A stretch of DNA of 64,000 nucleotides, taken from NCBI GenBank assembly GCA_949752735.1, contig OX457038.1, positions 17,322,081-17,386,080 on the forward strand, in the 5' to 3' direction. Shown here in pieces: positions 36,308-46,473 of the stretch; position 1 is the stretch's first letter; every line of letters begins with the position of its first letter. The DNA comes from Lumbricus terrestris. Lineage: Eukaryota; Annelida; Clitellata; Crassiclitellata; Lumbricidae. The translations under genes were made by a program, and so were the position numbers. Under the pieces are notes generated by a model. That model searched no databases. It was not told the origin of the DNA and saw nothing but the letters and a program-made list of their open reading frames with translations.

Positions 36308-39300
36308 ATGGAGAAACTTACAGAACAAAAGCAAGCCAGTATAAAGAAGATGTCTTCTGATCGATTAATAAAGTTATTAATTGAAGAGGGTCTAGACGTA
36401 GAAGAAGTCGAAGAGATGTCTAGAGAAAATTTGATGAGAGCATTAGCAGAGGTTTGGCTTAAAAAGGAAGCTGAAGAGAAAGGTGCTGTGGGTGGCGCTG
36501 AGGAGAAACCAATTGAAAAACCACCGGCACCGATGTCTATGGAGGCGTTGATGCAATTTATGATGATGAGGGAGGAGCAACGCAGACAAGAAGAAAAAGC
36601 GAAAGAGGAGCAACGCAGACAAGAAGAAAAAGCGAAAGAGGAGCAACGCAGACAAGAAGAAAAAGAACGGAGACAAGAGGAGAAAGAGAAAGAAGAGCAG
36701 CGTAGACAAGAAGAGAAAGAACGGAAACAAGAAGAGGAACAACGGAGAAAAGAGGAGAAAGAGAAAGAAGAGCAACGTAGACAAGAAGAGAAAGAACGGA
36801 AACAAGAAGAGGAACAACGGAGAAAAGAGGAGAAAGAGAAAGAAGAGCAACGTAGACAAGAAGATAAAGAGAAAGAGGAGAAACGGAGACAGGAGGAGAA
36901 AGAACGGATACAAGAGCAGATTGAACGAACAGAAAAGCTTCGACTAGAGGAAAAAGCAAGAGCAGAACAAGCAGAAAGGATGAGACAACAAGAGATTGAG
37001 ATGCAGAAGCAGCAGTTCCAGCTTCAGCTAGAACAACTGAAAAGAGATCGTGACGAAGCTGAACGAAGAAGAATGGAATTGATGATAGAATACGAGAGAG
37101 CAAGGAAAAGTGATGAAGAAATACGAAAACAACAGATGGAAGAGCAAAAGATTCGTGAGGAAGACAAAGAAGCCATGCGTTTGGCAGAATTACAAAGAGC
37201 CGAAGAGATTCGACAGGAAGAATTGAAAATGGAGAAAGAAAATTTGGAAAAAGCGGAAAGAGAAAGGGAAGAACAATTAGAATTAGAACAAAAGAAACTC
37301 GCTCTTAAGGAAGCTCAGCTCCGAGAAATGGCTATAGAAAAGGAGGAACGCAGAAAACAGTTAGAATTGTTGCAGCAAAAGATAGAACAAGAAGAACTGC
37401 GTAGGGTAGAAGATCAAAATAGACTGAGGGAACGAAATGAAGACGAAAGAAGAAGCCGTGAGGAGTCAGAACGAAACAGGATCAGAGAAAGTGAGACAAT
37501 GGTGTCCAAGATTAAAAGGATAGGTGATGCAATGAAACACGTATTACCTAAGATGCCATATGATATGATGGAGGTGCCATTATATTTTGAGACAGTTGAG
37601 AATGCATTCAACAGTTTTACGGTGGAAAAGCAGTTTTGGGTCAAATTGCTGTTGCCACTAATGACGCCAAGAGCGAGAACGGTGTTGAACCGATTGTCTT
37701 TCGATGATCTGGATGATTACGACATAGTGAAAGAACATTTACTGAAAGAATTCAAATTGACAGCGAGAGAATATCGATCACGATTTGGAGATGCGAGGAA
37801 AACGGCAGAAGAAACATACACGATGTTTACAGCAAGATTGAAGAATCTGTTGAACTATTATGTCAGAAGTAGGCGAGTGGGCAAAAGCTACGAGAAGTTA
37901 TTTGATCTGTTAGTGGCGGATAAATTGAAAGAATGTCTACCACCGGGTCCACTACAGTTCGTACTAGCAAAAGAGGGTACTGAATGCTTTGAAGCTAGTA
38001 ATGTGGCAGAACTCGCAGACGTACACGTGAACAATCGAATTGGTCTAATGTTTCAAGACAAACCGAAATATGAAGCATGGGGAAATAGTTCGAAGCAACC
38101 CAGGTGGAATAGTAATAACAAAGAAACAGGAAACCAAGCCAGAAATAACGAAGCAAGGAATGATGGTGCTCCTGGAAGACAGTTTGGTCAAGATAGAAGA
38201 GAAGCAACGGGTGACAGACAAATGTACAGTCGAATTCCAGTGATGGGACGCCAAAGAGAAAACAATACAGCGTACAATTACAGACGGGAGAGCACTGAAC
38301 AGAGAGGGATTGTTAAGAAACGTTGCCATAATTGTCAGTCAGACCGACATCTGATAAAGGATTGCAAAGCACCACCCAGAATGACAAATCTGAGAAATAG
38401 ATTTACTCGAAGTGCAGAAAATCTCAGAGTAAATCAGATACAAGTAATGAATGCACCGAATCAGTCTGAAGAACAAGACAACCGCGAAACGGAAGTGAAG
38501 TCAGTGATGAAGTGCACGCCTCAATTTGCTATACAGAGAGAAATAGTAAATTCTGCTCCAATTAAAGATACTGGTCGAGAAACAGAAAGCAAAGATGAGT
38601 GTCAACGTACGAAGAAGTCTTTACTACAGCATGTCAATGTAGAGATACGTGGAAATGATGACAGTTGTCATCCCGTGCAAGTCAGAGCGCTGATTGACTC
38701 TGGTACTGAGATTCCAGTAATCAATGAGGAATTGTTGAAAGGAGCGACAGTGGAAGAAATTGGCAGAGTACATTTGCAATGTGTGGCTGGAGAACCCATT
38801 CCAGCTAAGTTGGTGAAAATCGAAGTGCGGATGAGTTGTCATAACGAAGGAGGAGATTTGAAAGACAAGGGAGTAAATATCGCGCCATATTTAACCTTGG
38901 TGTGTGCCAGCATTCCGGCAGTCTTGTGCAAAGATAACAAAGAAAAGTTCTTGCTGCATCCAGAGATAATCGCAGAACTGAAAGAGGTTCCATCAGTGAA
39001 TGTATTACAAGGAGAATTGCAAGCGAATGTGACTACAAGAGCACAGAGTCGGAGAAGAGAAGTGGAAGAAGGAGAAGAGGAAAAGTCAAATGAAAGTTTG
39101 CTAGAGGAGGACACAGAAAGCAATGATGAACAAAGCGTTCAAGAAGAAGAAGAAGGAATAACATCTGGAAACAATGAAATTGAAGAAGAGATGGTTGCAT
39201 GTGAACGTGATAATGATGATGATTCTGAGAGTGACGGTGAAATAGACACGAGTATGAGGGATTTGTTTGCCGAGAATACGAGTGATGAAAGACAATTGGC

Positions 39301-42040
39301 AGACGCAAAGAAATTTGAAGAGCAGCAGAGAAATGACGAGTCACTGAGGTCGTGGTGGAAGATAGCTGAAGACAAAGGATCAGAGTTTAGTGTGGTGAAT
39401 GGGTTGATGTATAAGAAGCATCAAATGTTGGACCAGTTGGTGTATCAGTTGGTGTTGCCGAAGGAAAGAAGAATTCAGGTGATGGAATTGGCACATGAGT
39501 CAGTATTTGGCGGACACTTGGGAGAAGAGAAGACAAGGGAACGTATCAAGTTGTCCTTTGTGTGGCCAAGAATGCGTAGAGATGTGGTGAAGTTCTGCAA
39601 GTCCTGTGAGAAGTGTCAGTTGAAAGCACGAAGTTTGGTGATGGATCGAGTGCCGATTACACCAATACCAAGAGAGGATGTACCGTTCAGAAGAATGACC
39701 ATGGACGTCGTAGGACCAATCGAACCGACTTCAGCAGCAGGGCATAAGTATTGTTTGTGCATCGTGGACTCATGTACAAGATGGCCGACAATATTCTTGA
39801 TGAAGTCATTGACCGCTAAGGCTGTATGTGAAGCTTTGATGAAGCTGTTCATGGATGTGGGAGTTCCGTCAGTGATCACGAGCGATAGAGGGACGAATTT
39901 TACAGCCAGTCTAACAAGAGAATTTCTGAAACTGATGGGGTGTTGTCCTCGATTCGATTCGCCAGGACATCCAGAAGCGGCAGGATTGGTGGAGAGATGG
40001 AATCAAACGTTCAAGAAAATGATTCATCATGTCGTTGTGGAAAATCCGAGACAGTGGCATAAAATTATTCCATTTACAGTCTGGGCATTGAGAGAAGTGC
40101 CTAATGCAACTACAGGAGTGGCACCGTATTTGCTGGTCTATGGAAAGTTGCCGAGAGGGCCACTCACCATCCTTAAAGAAAGCTGGACCAAAGAAATAAA
40201 TCTACCACCGAACATTGGAGTACAACCGGCAAAGTACCTGAAGAATTTAAGAGCAGACATGGAAAAGGCCTTGACATTCGCCGAGAGCTGTGCTGAAGAA
40301 AAGCAAAAACAATACGCCAGTCAATACAACAAAAGAGCGAAAGATAAAGAATTCGAGCCAGGAGAGAACGTCATCGTGCTGTATCCAACGTCAACCAATA
40401 AATTGATCTCCCGATGGCATGGTCCATGCACGGTCCTGCAAAGAAGATCCAAATATTCGTATCTGGTGGACATGAACGAAAACGGTCGACGGATTATTCA
40501 TGCTAACAAGATGAGGAAGTTCATTACGAGAACATTGTCTTGTGGTCTGATCGTGGAAGAGGATGACGAATTTGGATCAGTGGTAGAAATACCGCTGAAG
40601 GAAGACTATTCAGAGACAAAACAGAAGTCACTTCAATTGGATTACGAACAAATTGGACATCTGACCAGCGAACAGCAGAAACAATTACTTGATGTACTGA
40701 ATCGATATGCAGACAGATTTTCAGACCAACCTGGACTATGTACATTAGTAGAACACGAAGTGGTGCTGAGACCAGACTTTCGAGAAAAAGAATTCGTGGC
40801 ATATCGAATACCATTAATATACCGAGCAGAAGTGGAAAAACAAATACAAGAGATGCTGAAAGAAAACATCATTCAACCATCGTCAAGCAGAATGGCAAGT
40901 CCACTTGTCATTGTCAAAAAGAAGAATGGATCCTTGAGATTGGCTTGTGACTACAGATACATTAACTCTTTTACTGAAAACTGCCGATATCCTATGCCAA
41001 TCGTCAACGATGTCTTGAGCAAAGTTGGAAAATCCAAGTTCATTTCTGTTATGGACTGTCGCAGTGCATATTGGACTTGTCCTGTGAAAAAGAGTGACCA
41101 ATGGAAGACTGCGTTTGTTACACATAATGGACTGTATGAATTTACGCGTGTTCCGTTTGGAATGATTAACTCTGGACGGACTTTTGTAAAAGCGATAAAT
41201 ATGATTTTGCAACCGATTCATGATTTTACTGAACCTTATGTTGATGACATTGCAGTGCATTCTAATGATTGGGACAATCATTTAAGACATTTGGAATTAT
41301 TTTTGAAACAAATAAGACTGCATAATGTAACATTGAACTTGAAGAAATGTGTGTTTGGTAAGAGTGAGGTGAAGTTCATCGGTCACCTCATAGGATCAGG
41401 GAAGAAGATGATGAATCCAGACAGGATTGACAGTTTAATTAATTTGAAGAAACCTGAAACCAGGAAGGAAGTGAAGCAAGTCTTAGGATTTTTTGGGTTT
41501 TACAGACAGTTTATTTGTAATTTTGCTGAAATTGCTAAACCATTGACAGACTTGACTAGCAAGAAAGTACCTGATAACATTGTTTGGACTGATGCACATC
41601 AGAAATCTTTTGATTCCCTTAAACAGATTGTCTTATCAAATGTGATTCTATATATGTTTGAGGTTGGGAAACCATTTAATTTGTACTGTGATAGCAGTGA
41701 TTTTGCTGTGGGAGCTGTACTGTCTCAGGTGGACGAGGAAGGGATTGAACGTCCTGTTTCATTTATCAGTCAGAAGCTGACAGATACTCAGAGGAGGTGG
41801 GCGACGATTGAGAAGGAAGCCTATGCAATCATATGGGCTTTAAACAAGTTGAAAGAAATTCTTATTGGTTCTAAAATCAATGTTTTTACGGACCATAATC
41901 CTTTAGTTTATTTGACTGAATCAATGTCGAAATCTGCTAAATTAGTCAGATGGTCTTTATCATTGCAAAATTTTGACATTCTGTTGAACTATAAGAAAGG
42001 TAAATTGAATGTAGTAGCTGATTGTCTGTCTAGATTGTAG
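36308..42040 (+). CDS. gag-pol: Gag-Pol polyprotein (Gmr1-like order)
   Basis: A single 1,910-residue frame starting at an ATG after the leader array. Residues 85-400 are a very long Glu/Arg/Gln/Lys coiled coil with internal repeats (EEQRRQEEKE). A Gag-like region follows to about 620. Then come a zinc knuckle CHNCQSDRHLIKDC (673-686) and a protease site DSGTE (D797). The integrase has its HHCC zinc module near 1060-1105 and acids D1133, D1193 and E1229 (a D,D35E spacing). Reverse transcriptase carries YVDD at 1644-1647, and RNase H begins with YCDSSD (D1795). There is no stop or frameshift between gag and pol, so one polyprotein is likely cut by its own protease. All catalytic residues I checked are present. 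Confidence 0.95.
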   Translation: MEKLTEQKQASIKKMSSDRLIKLLIEEGLDVEEVEEMSRENLMRALAEVWLKKEAEEKGAVGGAEEKPIEKPPAPMSMEALMQFMMMREEQRRQEEKAKEEQRRQEEKAKEEQRRQEEKERRQEEKEKEEQRRQEEKERKQEEEQRRKEEKEKEEQRRQEEKERKQEEEQRRKEEKEKEEQRRQEDKEKEEKRRQEEKERIQEQIERTEKLRLEEKARAEQAERMRQQEIEMQKQQFQLQLEQLKRDRDEAERRRMELMIEYERARKSDEEIRKQQMEEQKIREEDKEAMRLAELQRAEEIRQEELKMEKENLEKAEREREEQLELEQKKLALKEAQLREMAIEKEERRKQLELLQQKIEQEELRRVEDQNRLRERNEDERRSREESERNRIRESETMVSKIKRIGDAMKHVLPKMPYDMMEVPLYFETVENAFNSFTVEKQFWVKLLLPLMTPRARTVLNRLSFDDLDDYDIVKEHLLKEFKLTAREYRSRFGDARKTAEETYTMFTARLKNLLNYYVRSRRVGKSYEKLFDLLVADKLKECLPPGPLQFVLAKEGTECFEASNVAELADVHVNNRIGLMFQDKPKYEAWGNSSKQPRWNSNNKETGNQARNNEARNDGAPGRQFGQDRREATGDRQMYSRIPVMGRQRENNTAYNYRRESTEQRGIVKKRCHNCQSDRHLIKDCKAPPRMTNLRNRFTRSAENLRVNQIQVMNAPNQSEEQDNRETEVKSVMKCTPQFAIQREIVNSAPIKDTGRETESKDECQRTKKSLLQHVNVEIRGNDDSCHPVQVRALIDSGTEIPVINEELLKGATVEEIGRVHLQCVAGEPIPAKLVKIEVRMSCHNEGGDLKDKGVNIAPYLTLVCASIPAVLCKDNKEKFLLHPEIIAELKEVPSVNVLQGELQANVTTRAQSRRREVEEGEEEKSNESLLEEDTESNDEQSVQEEEEGITSGNNEIEEEMVACERDNDDDSESDGEIDTSMRDLFAENTSDERQLADAKKFEEQQRNDESLRSWWKIAEDKGSEFSVVNGLMYKKHQMLDQLVYQLVLPKERRIQVMELAHESVFGGHLGEEKTRERIKLSFVWPRMRRDVVKFCKSCEKCQLKARSLVMDRVPITPIPREDVPFRRMTMDVVGPIEPTSAAGHKYCLCIVDSCTRWPTIFLMKSLTAKAVCEALMKLFMDVGVPSVITSDRGTNFTASLTREFLKLMGCCPRFDSPGHPEAAGLVERWNQTFKKMIHHVVVENPRQWHKIIPFTVWALREVPNATTGVAPYLLVYGKLPRGPLTILKESWTKEINLPPNIGVQPAKYLKNLRADMEKALTFAESCAEEKQKQYASQYNKRAKDKEFEPGENVIVLYPTSTNKLISRWHGPCTVLQRRSKYSYLVDMNENGRRIIHANKMRKFITRTLSCGLIVEEDDEFGSVVEIPLKEDYSETKQKSLQLDYEQIGHLTSEQQKQLLDVLNRYADRFSDQPGLCTLVEHEVVLRPDFREKEFVAYRIPLIYRAEVEKQIQEMLKENIIQPSSSRMASPLVIVKKKNGSLRLACDYRYINSFTENCRYPMPIVNDVLSKVGKSKFISVMDCRSAYWTCPVKKSDQWKTAFVTHNGLYEFTRVPFGMINSGRTFVKAINMILQPIHDFTEPYVDDIAVHSNDWDNHLRHLELFLKQIRLHNVTLNLKKCVFGKSEVKFIGHLIGSGKKMMNPDRIDSLINLKKPETRKEVKQVLGFFGFYRQFICNFAEIAKPLTDLTSKKVPDNIVWTDAHQKSFDSLKQIVLSNVILYMFEVGKPFNLYCDSSDFAVGAVLSQVDEEGIERPVSFISQKLTDTQRRWATIEKEAYAIIWALNKLKEILIGSKINVFTDHNPLVYLTESMSKSAKLVRWSLSLQNFDILLNYKKGKLNVVADCLSRL

Positions 42041-42153
42041 TGTAAGATATTTTATGATGTATTATGTTATGGACTATTTGCATTGTTTAGTTAAGGTACG
42101 TTCGCTAATTTTTATAGATAATTAGCTCTCTTTAAAAGAAAGGAGGAAGGTAA

Positions 42154-42707
42154 TGTGAGCTAATGTTGTATAGTCTATGTGATCAGTCGATGTTTAGGCG
42201 TACGAATAGACCAGCTCAAGGTCAGCGTCTAGACAGTTAGGCCTGCAGGTGACAGACTGGCGGGAAAGTTGGCGCGGCTCGGCCGACCGTCGCCGGAGAG
42301 TGCGAGAGAGAGAGGGATAGGCAGACAGACAGACGGACAGATAGAAGGACAGAGCGGCAAGGGGAAGAGTGTACGTCTAGACAGTGAGATAAGTTGTAGA
42401 AGTAGAGAGTAGAGAGAGAGTAGAAGACGTTTTAGAGAACAGTGGAGTTAGATAATAATAGTTGCGTTGCTGTCGTAGAATTCAAGCGTTTGTCGTCGTG
42501 GATGCATTGTTGTATTATTTGCGTTGTTATGAAAGAAGAAGAAAATACAAGAAACAGAGCTTTGTTGTAATTGAACAAGTTAAGAACTTTAGAAATTTAT
42601 ACACTAGCTTTAGATATCGAAGTACAGTGACTAGGTTAGGCGTAGGCTGCGCTACTGAACACAAGGAAAAACTGGAGTAAACTTTGAAGGTCAATTGGAG
42701 GTTGACA
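42154..42707 (+). repeat. 3' LTR
   Basis: 554-bp direct repeat of 35,335-35,888, preceded by the purine tract AAAAGAAAGGAGGAAGG. Confidence 0.96.
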
Positions 42708-43191
42708 GTAATCTTGCTCAATTTTTCTCTGCTGATATGGAGAAGAATATGTTTCATTAGATAAATTTGTAAAAATAAAAAATGTAGCTAGTTTATTTTC
42801 ATTAAACTTTGGTGTTAAACATAAAAAATTCGTAAAGAAACAAGACGTTTTGCACAGCTTTGTTGTTTGAAATCGAATGGGATTTTAAGCATTTAAGGGC
42901 CCACCACCTAAGTTCTGCACATGGGCCCCCCAAGACCTTGCTACGCCACTGCCTAAAATATTTCTTTGCGAAATCAATCATTGTAAGCTTATAGACCTGT
43001 AGGACAAACGGCCATTGTGCAAATTACTGTTCGCTTTTATCTAAGCAGATTGGTAACGTAAGCTTACATTTCCTTACAGGCACATTGTTGATGCATTGCA
43101 ACCAAATGGTTGGGCCGCCACCTATATAATTATGTATAGTTGTATATTCATAATATGACATAAGCTTGGAATTTATGCTTTTGTTTGCAAG

Positions 43192-43704
43192 TCACTCAGT
43201 GCAAACCATCGTATTGTCTGCGCTCGGAGACGGTCAAAGTGCCCTCTTCCGGCGGCTATCTGTCAGCGGCGAAGCCCCAGAGCGTTGGCGGCGGCGGAAG
43301 CGGCGGTGCAGGCGGCGGCGTCGGCGGGGGTGGCCCCAGCATTGGCGGCGAGGGTCACTGCGGGACCCTGAACTGTCCGTGGACTCTGGAAGCGAATCCA
43401 GGTCAGCGAATCAATCTGACGTTGCTCGACTTCTCCGCCGATCTGATCAAGATCCCGGATGGCGTTCCGTCGGGTGCGCCTGCGGGCAGCATCTGCTACC
43501 GATACGCGTCCGTCCGAGATGGGAATCTGACGAAGGATCTGACGGGGTGTGGGAAGGAGGGCCAGGGAACGAGAGGAGGAGGAGGGGGCGGAGGTGGAGG
43601 AGGCGGGAGAAGGAGGAGCGTCTATCTGTCCGAAAGCCACGTTGTTCAGATAACAATCTACACGAGCCACACCAACAATGTTCACTTCCTCATCAGATAC
43701 CAAA
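43192..43704 (+). CDS. CUB-domain exon of the host gene
   Basis: A 513-nt exon joined in phase to the lectin exon (phase 1 on both sides; acceptor TTTGTTTGCAAG, donor GTAAGC). After a short Cys-containing linker (TQCKPSYCLR), the CUB fold is recognisable: CGTLNCPWTLEANPGQRINLTLLDF, then CYRYASVRDG, then HVVQITIYTS and FLIRYQ. CUB domains are extracellular protein-interaction or ligand-binding modules. Two glycine-rich stretches interrupt it, one before the first conserved Cys (about 43,285-43,350) and one inside a loop (about 43,573-43,615). The second is followed by an Arg cluster, RRRS. Confidence 0.82.
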
Positions 43705-43744
43705 GTAAGCAGATGGCTCATGCAGAGATGCACGAATGAAAGAA

Positions 43745-43880
43745 CTCGTTTACTCACTCACTCACTCACTCAACCACGTACTCACTCACTCACTCACTCG
43801 CTCACGCACTCACTCTCGCACTCGCTCAATCACTCACTTGCTCACGCACTCAATGTCACCTAATCACTCACTCACTTAAT
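43745..43880. repeat. (CACT)n array
   Basis: ACTC/CACT tetranucleotides with CACG variants in the intron just after the CUB exon. Confidence 0.93.
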
Positions 43881-44464
43881 CGCAAACACACACTTATTCA
43901 TTCTATGTTCACTGTATTCACCTCAGCATGCCTCTGTCTCTGTCTTCATCTCTGTTTGTTTGTCGGTCTGTCTTTGTCACAAATATGCTGCAGAATAACA
44001 CTTTTAATATATTGGTATAGGCGGACATGGGCGCCCGAAAGATAATTTTGCAGGATGAGGCAAAACATAATGTTCATGGTCAAACATTTTCGCAAGAGCT
44101 TGAAGAGTCTCTATCGGATAGTTGCGTTACACAAAGGAGGCAGATAAGCAATGCATGAACAATCCGATAAAATGATGAACCAGAACGTTGCAGTGAGTAG
44201 TGGCATCACCGAATGTTTCTTTTAATTAATGCTAGTCGCATATATACAGTGTACCTATAAAACCAATGCCACCAATACCAGAAGTAATCGTGCTCATGTG
44301 CATGTGTACTTTTTCCTTGAACAAACACCCCAAAATGTTTAATTAAATATCAAAGTCCCTATATTATACATACATGTACATGTATGGAACAATTTACCCC
44401 TATATTATTCGAGTTTCCTCAGTTTTTTCTCGCTTTAAAACACTTGTTCATGCATTCACAATCA

Positions 44465-44545
44465 ACATATGAATTAGTCAATCAATCAATCAGTCGTAAT
44501 TTATATAGGGCCCCTTCAAGGTACCTACTCAGAGGCGCTCCAAAT
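44465..44545 (+). repeat. TATATAGGGCCCCTTCAAGG dispersed repeat copy
   Basis: Same pattern as at 29.7-29.9 kb: TTTATATAGGGCCCC, TTCAAGG, then CAGAGGCGCTCC. Lies in the intron before the sushi-like exon. Confidence 0.6.
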
Positions 44546-44820
44546 AACTAATGATCATTCATGCTAGTCCCGATACAATTCAACATTTTATCAGTACAAT
44601 AATTTTTCAAATCGATTCTATTCATCAGCCGCTCTAGCGGAACTTGCCCCTTTTTGGAAGCCTGTTGTTCCCATTTAATCTTGTTTTAATGGTTGTTTTT
44701 GTCTATGATTAACTGATTATGTTGATAACTGTCGTCTGATACCTTGTATTATTACTTATAAAGAAATTGATTTTATTTGATTTGAAACCATTACAACGTG
44801 CTACATAAACTGCCTTACAG

Positions 44821-45000
44821 CTTCCGGTTGTGCAGCAATCCAGGCTCCGGAGAATTCGAGGCTGAGGCATGTGAACGACGAACTGATCGTCGAGTGTCTT
44901 TACTCCGATCGGAACTGGAAACTTCGGTGCAACGGATCGACGTGGATTGGAGGACACGGAGGAGGTGGATCATGTGACTTACCTGTCGTCACCAATCAGA
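44821..45000 (+). CDS. Sushi/CCP-like exon of the host gene
   Basis: A 180-nt exon with acceptor TGCCTTACAG and a GTCAGT donor, phase 1 at both ends. Four cysteines are arranged as in a CCP/sushi module: CAAIQAPENSR, then VECLYSD, then LRCNGSTWIG, then SCDLP, with the conserved Trp between the third and fourth Cys. The GGHGGGG before the last Cys is another glycine-rich insertion. Phase agreement with the two preceding exons supports one gene, which would read lectin-CUB-sushi. Confidence 0.72.
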
Positions 45001-46071
45001 GTCAGTCTCATTTGCATAATTACTCTCAGATGCTTCAGATTCTGGAGATATAGGCCTACCAATCTGATTTCAATATTAGACTCGTCTAAGGGACTCCATG
45101 GACATTGAAAAAAGACATGTAACCTACGTCATCTGTTCAAAAGACATCGGAGCTACTATGTACAAAATTATACTCATTGAACATCTATGTTCATTAATTC
45201 AATAAATGAATTTGTATAGCGCCTCTTCAATGGGACTACTCAGAGGCGCACCCAACCACAGCGCGGTCATAAGATGAGCGAGTAGCCTACATGTATATAG
45301 GCTACATGTCTGAGGTTCTATATGTAGAAAGGTAGCGGAGAGTCATGGGGATGTCAATCCAGGTCGATGGTCCTACTACCGAGAAGATAGGGTTGTACAT
45401 AGTGGAGGTACGAGACAAATAGATTAAGAGCAGACTCTGATACAAAATACTCAAAACCATCATATAGATTTTAAAAGAAACTAGATAACACTGCCATGGA
45501 TACTAGATAAGAACTTTTACTTATATGTACGAGATAAGCAAAAAATCCGTAGGTACAAGGTATGCCTAAGTAATTAAAATCTTAGATATATATGCCCAAA
45601 ATACTTAGATCTAACAAACATCTCAGATGTTATGGGCCATTTTTGTAAAAAAAAACTCAATAAGCGCCTAAAGTTTAGGTAAAAGAGATGTCTTTTGGAG
45701 TTGTGGTAGGGTTAAGTCCATAAATGGGTTGACCATACAGTCGGATCTATTCTCAACACCTGCAGCTGGAATCCAATCATCATAGCCTAGTAATGTAGTA
45801 GGCTACGTGTAATGTAATGCGAAGTAAATCTTCGACTTTCTTAGCGCCACTCAGAAGCCAAGACAAAGAGACCAGCTTCATTAGCGCTAAATAAAGTCCA
45901 AAAGAGTCAAGTTGTTTACTCAGTACGCCTATCGGTCAGAGGGGATGTGGGATAAATATAGCCCGGGATAGACAGATGGAATCAGGACATATAGAGGGAA
46001 AGAAATAAGCTTAAAAGCAAATAGAGCCGAAGAGAGACAGAAAAAGAGAGGAGAGGATGAGGAGAAGGTAA

Positions 46072-46135
<64 letters not shown>

Positions 46136-46402
46136 ACACAAACACACACACAGAGAGACAGAGAGAGACGAGTTGTGAACTTGTGAAGATTAAGATTAGG
46201 GAGAAGAAATAAAGGAAGAGAGAAGGTTGGTAGGCCTATAGAAATGCGGAAAGAGGCAGAGTATGCGAGAGAGGTAGAGGACAGAAGATAGAGAGGAGGA
46301 AGAAAGGGAAGAGGAGAGTAACAGACTGAAAACGAAAGAGGAAGAGAGAGAGAGTCAGAGAGGAAGAGAGCAACAGAGCAAAAGGGGAGAGAGAGGAGAG
46401 AC

Positions 46403-46473
<71 letters not shown>

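Larger units (their letters stand above)
35335..42707 (+). mobile_element. Gmr1-like (Metaviridae) LTR retrotransposon, apparently intact
   Basis: Two 554-bp LTRs (TGTGAG...TTGACA), 5-bp duplication GTAAT (35,330-35,334; 42,708-42,712), a primer-binding-site-like TGGTGGCAGCGGTGGG at 35,892-35,907, one gag-pol frame, and a polypurine tract just before the right LTR (about 42,134-42,150). The domain order is protease, integrase, reverse transcriptase, RNase H; integrase ahead of RT is the known hallmark of Gmr1-type elements, which are otherwise Gypsy-like in their RT. Only one difference between the LTRs was noticed by eye (35,777 C versus 42,596 T), so the insertion is recent. Confidence 0.93.
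34566..42951. mobile_element. hAT-type element hosting a nested LTR retrotransposon
   Basis: Ends CAGTGGCGTAGCAA and GCTACGCCACTG with an exact 8-bp duplication CCTAAAAT (34,558-34,565; 42,952-42,959), as expected for hAT. Removing the nested LTR element leaves about 1.0 kb. An open frame at 34,921-35,211 has no transposase motif I can name, so the element is probably nonautonomous. Confidence 0.88.
32803..43191 (+). other. 10.4-kb intron of the host gene
   Basis: Bounded by GTAAGT at 32,803 and TTTGTTTGCAAG at 43,191. It contains a tetranucleotide array, a 24-bp minisatellite, a hAT element and the nested LTR retrotransposon. Apart from these I see no gene in it. Confidence 0.7.

Noticed and set aside
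43166..43708. 180-codon Arg-rich frame over the CUB exon
   Set aside because: Shadow frame of the GC-rich CUB exon, without conserved features. The antisense frame 43,263-43,757 was rejected for the same reason.
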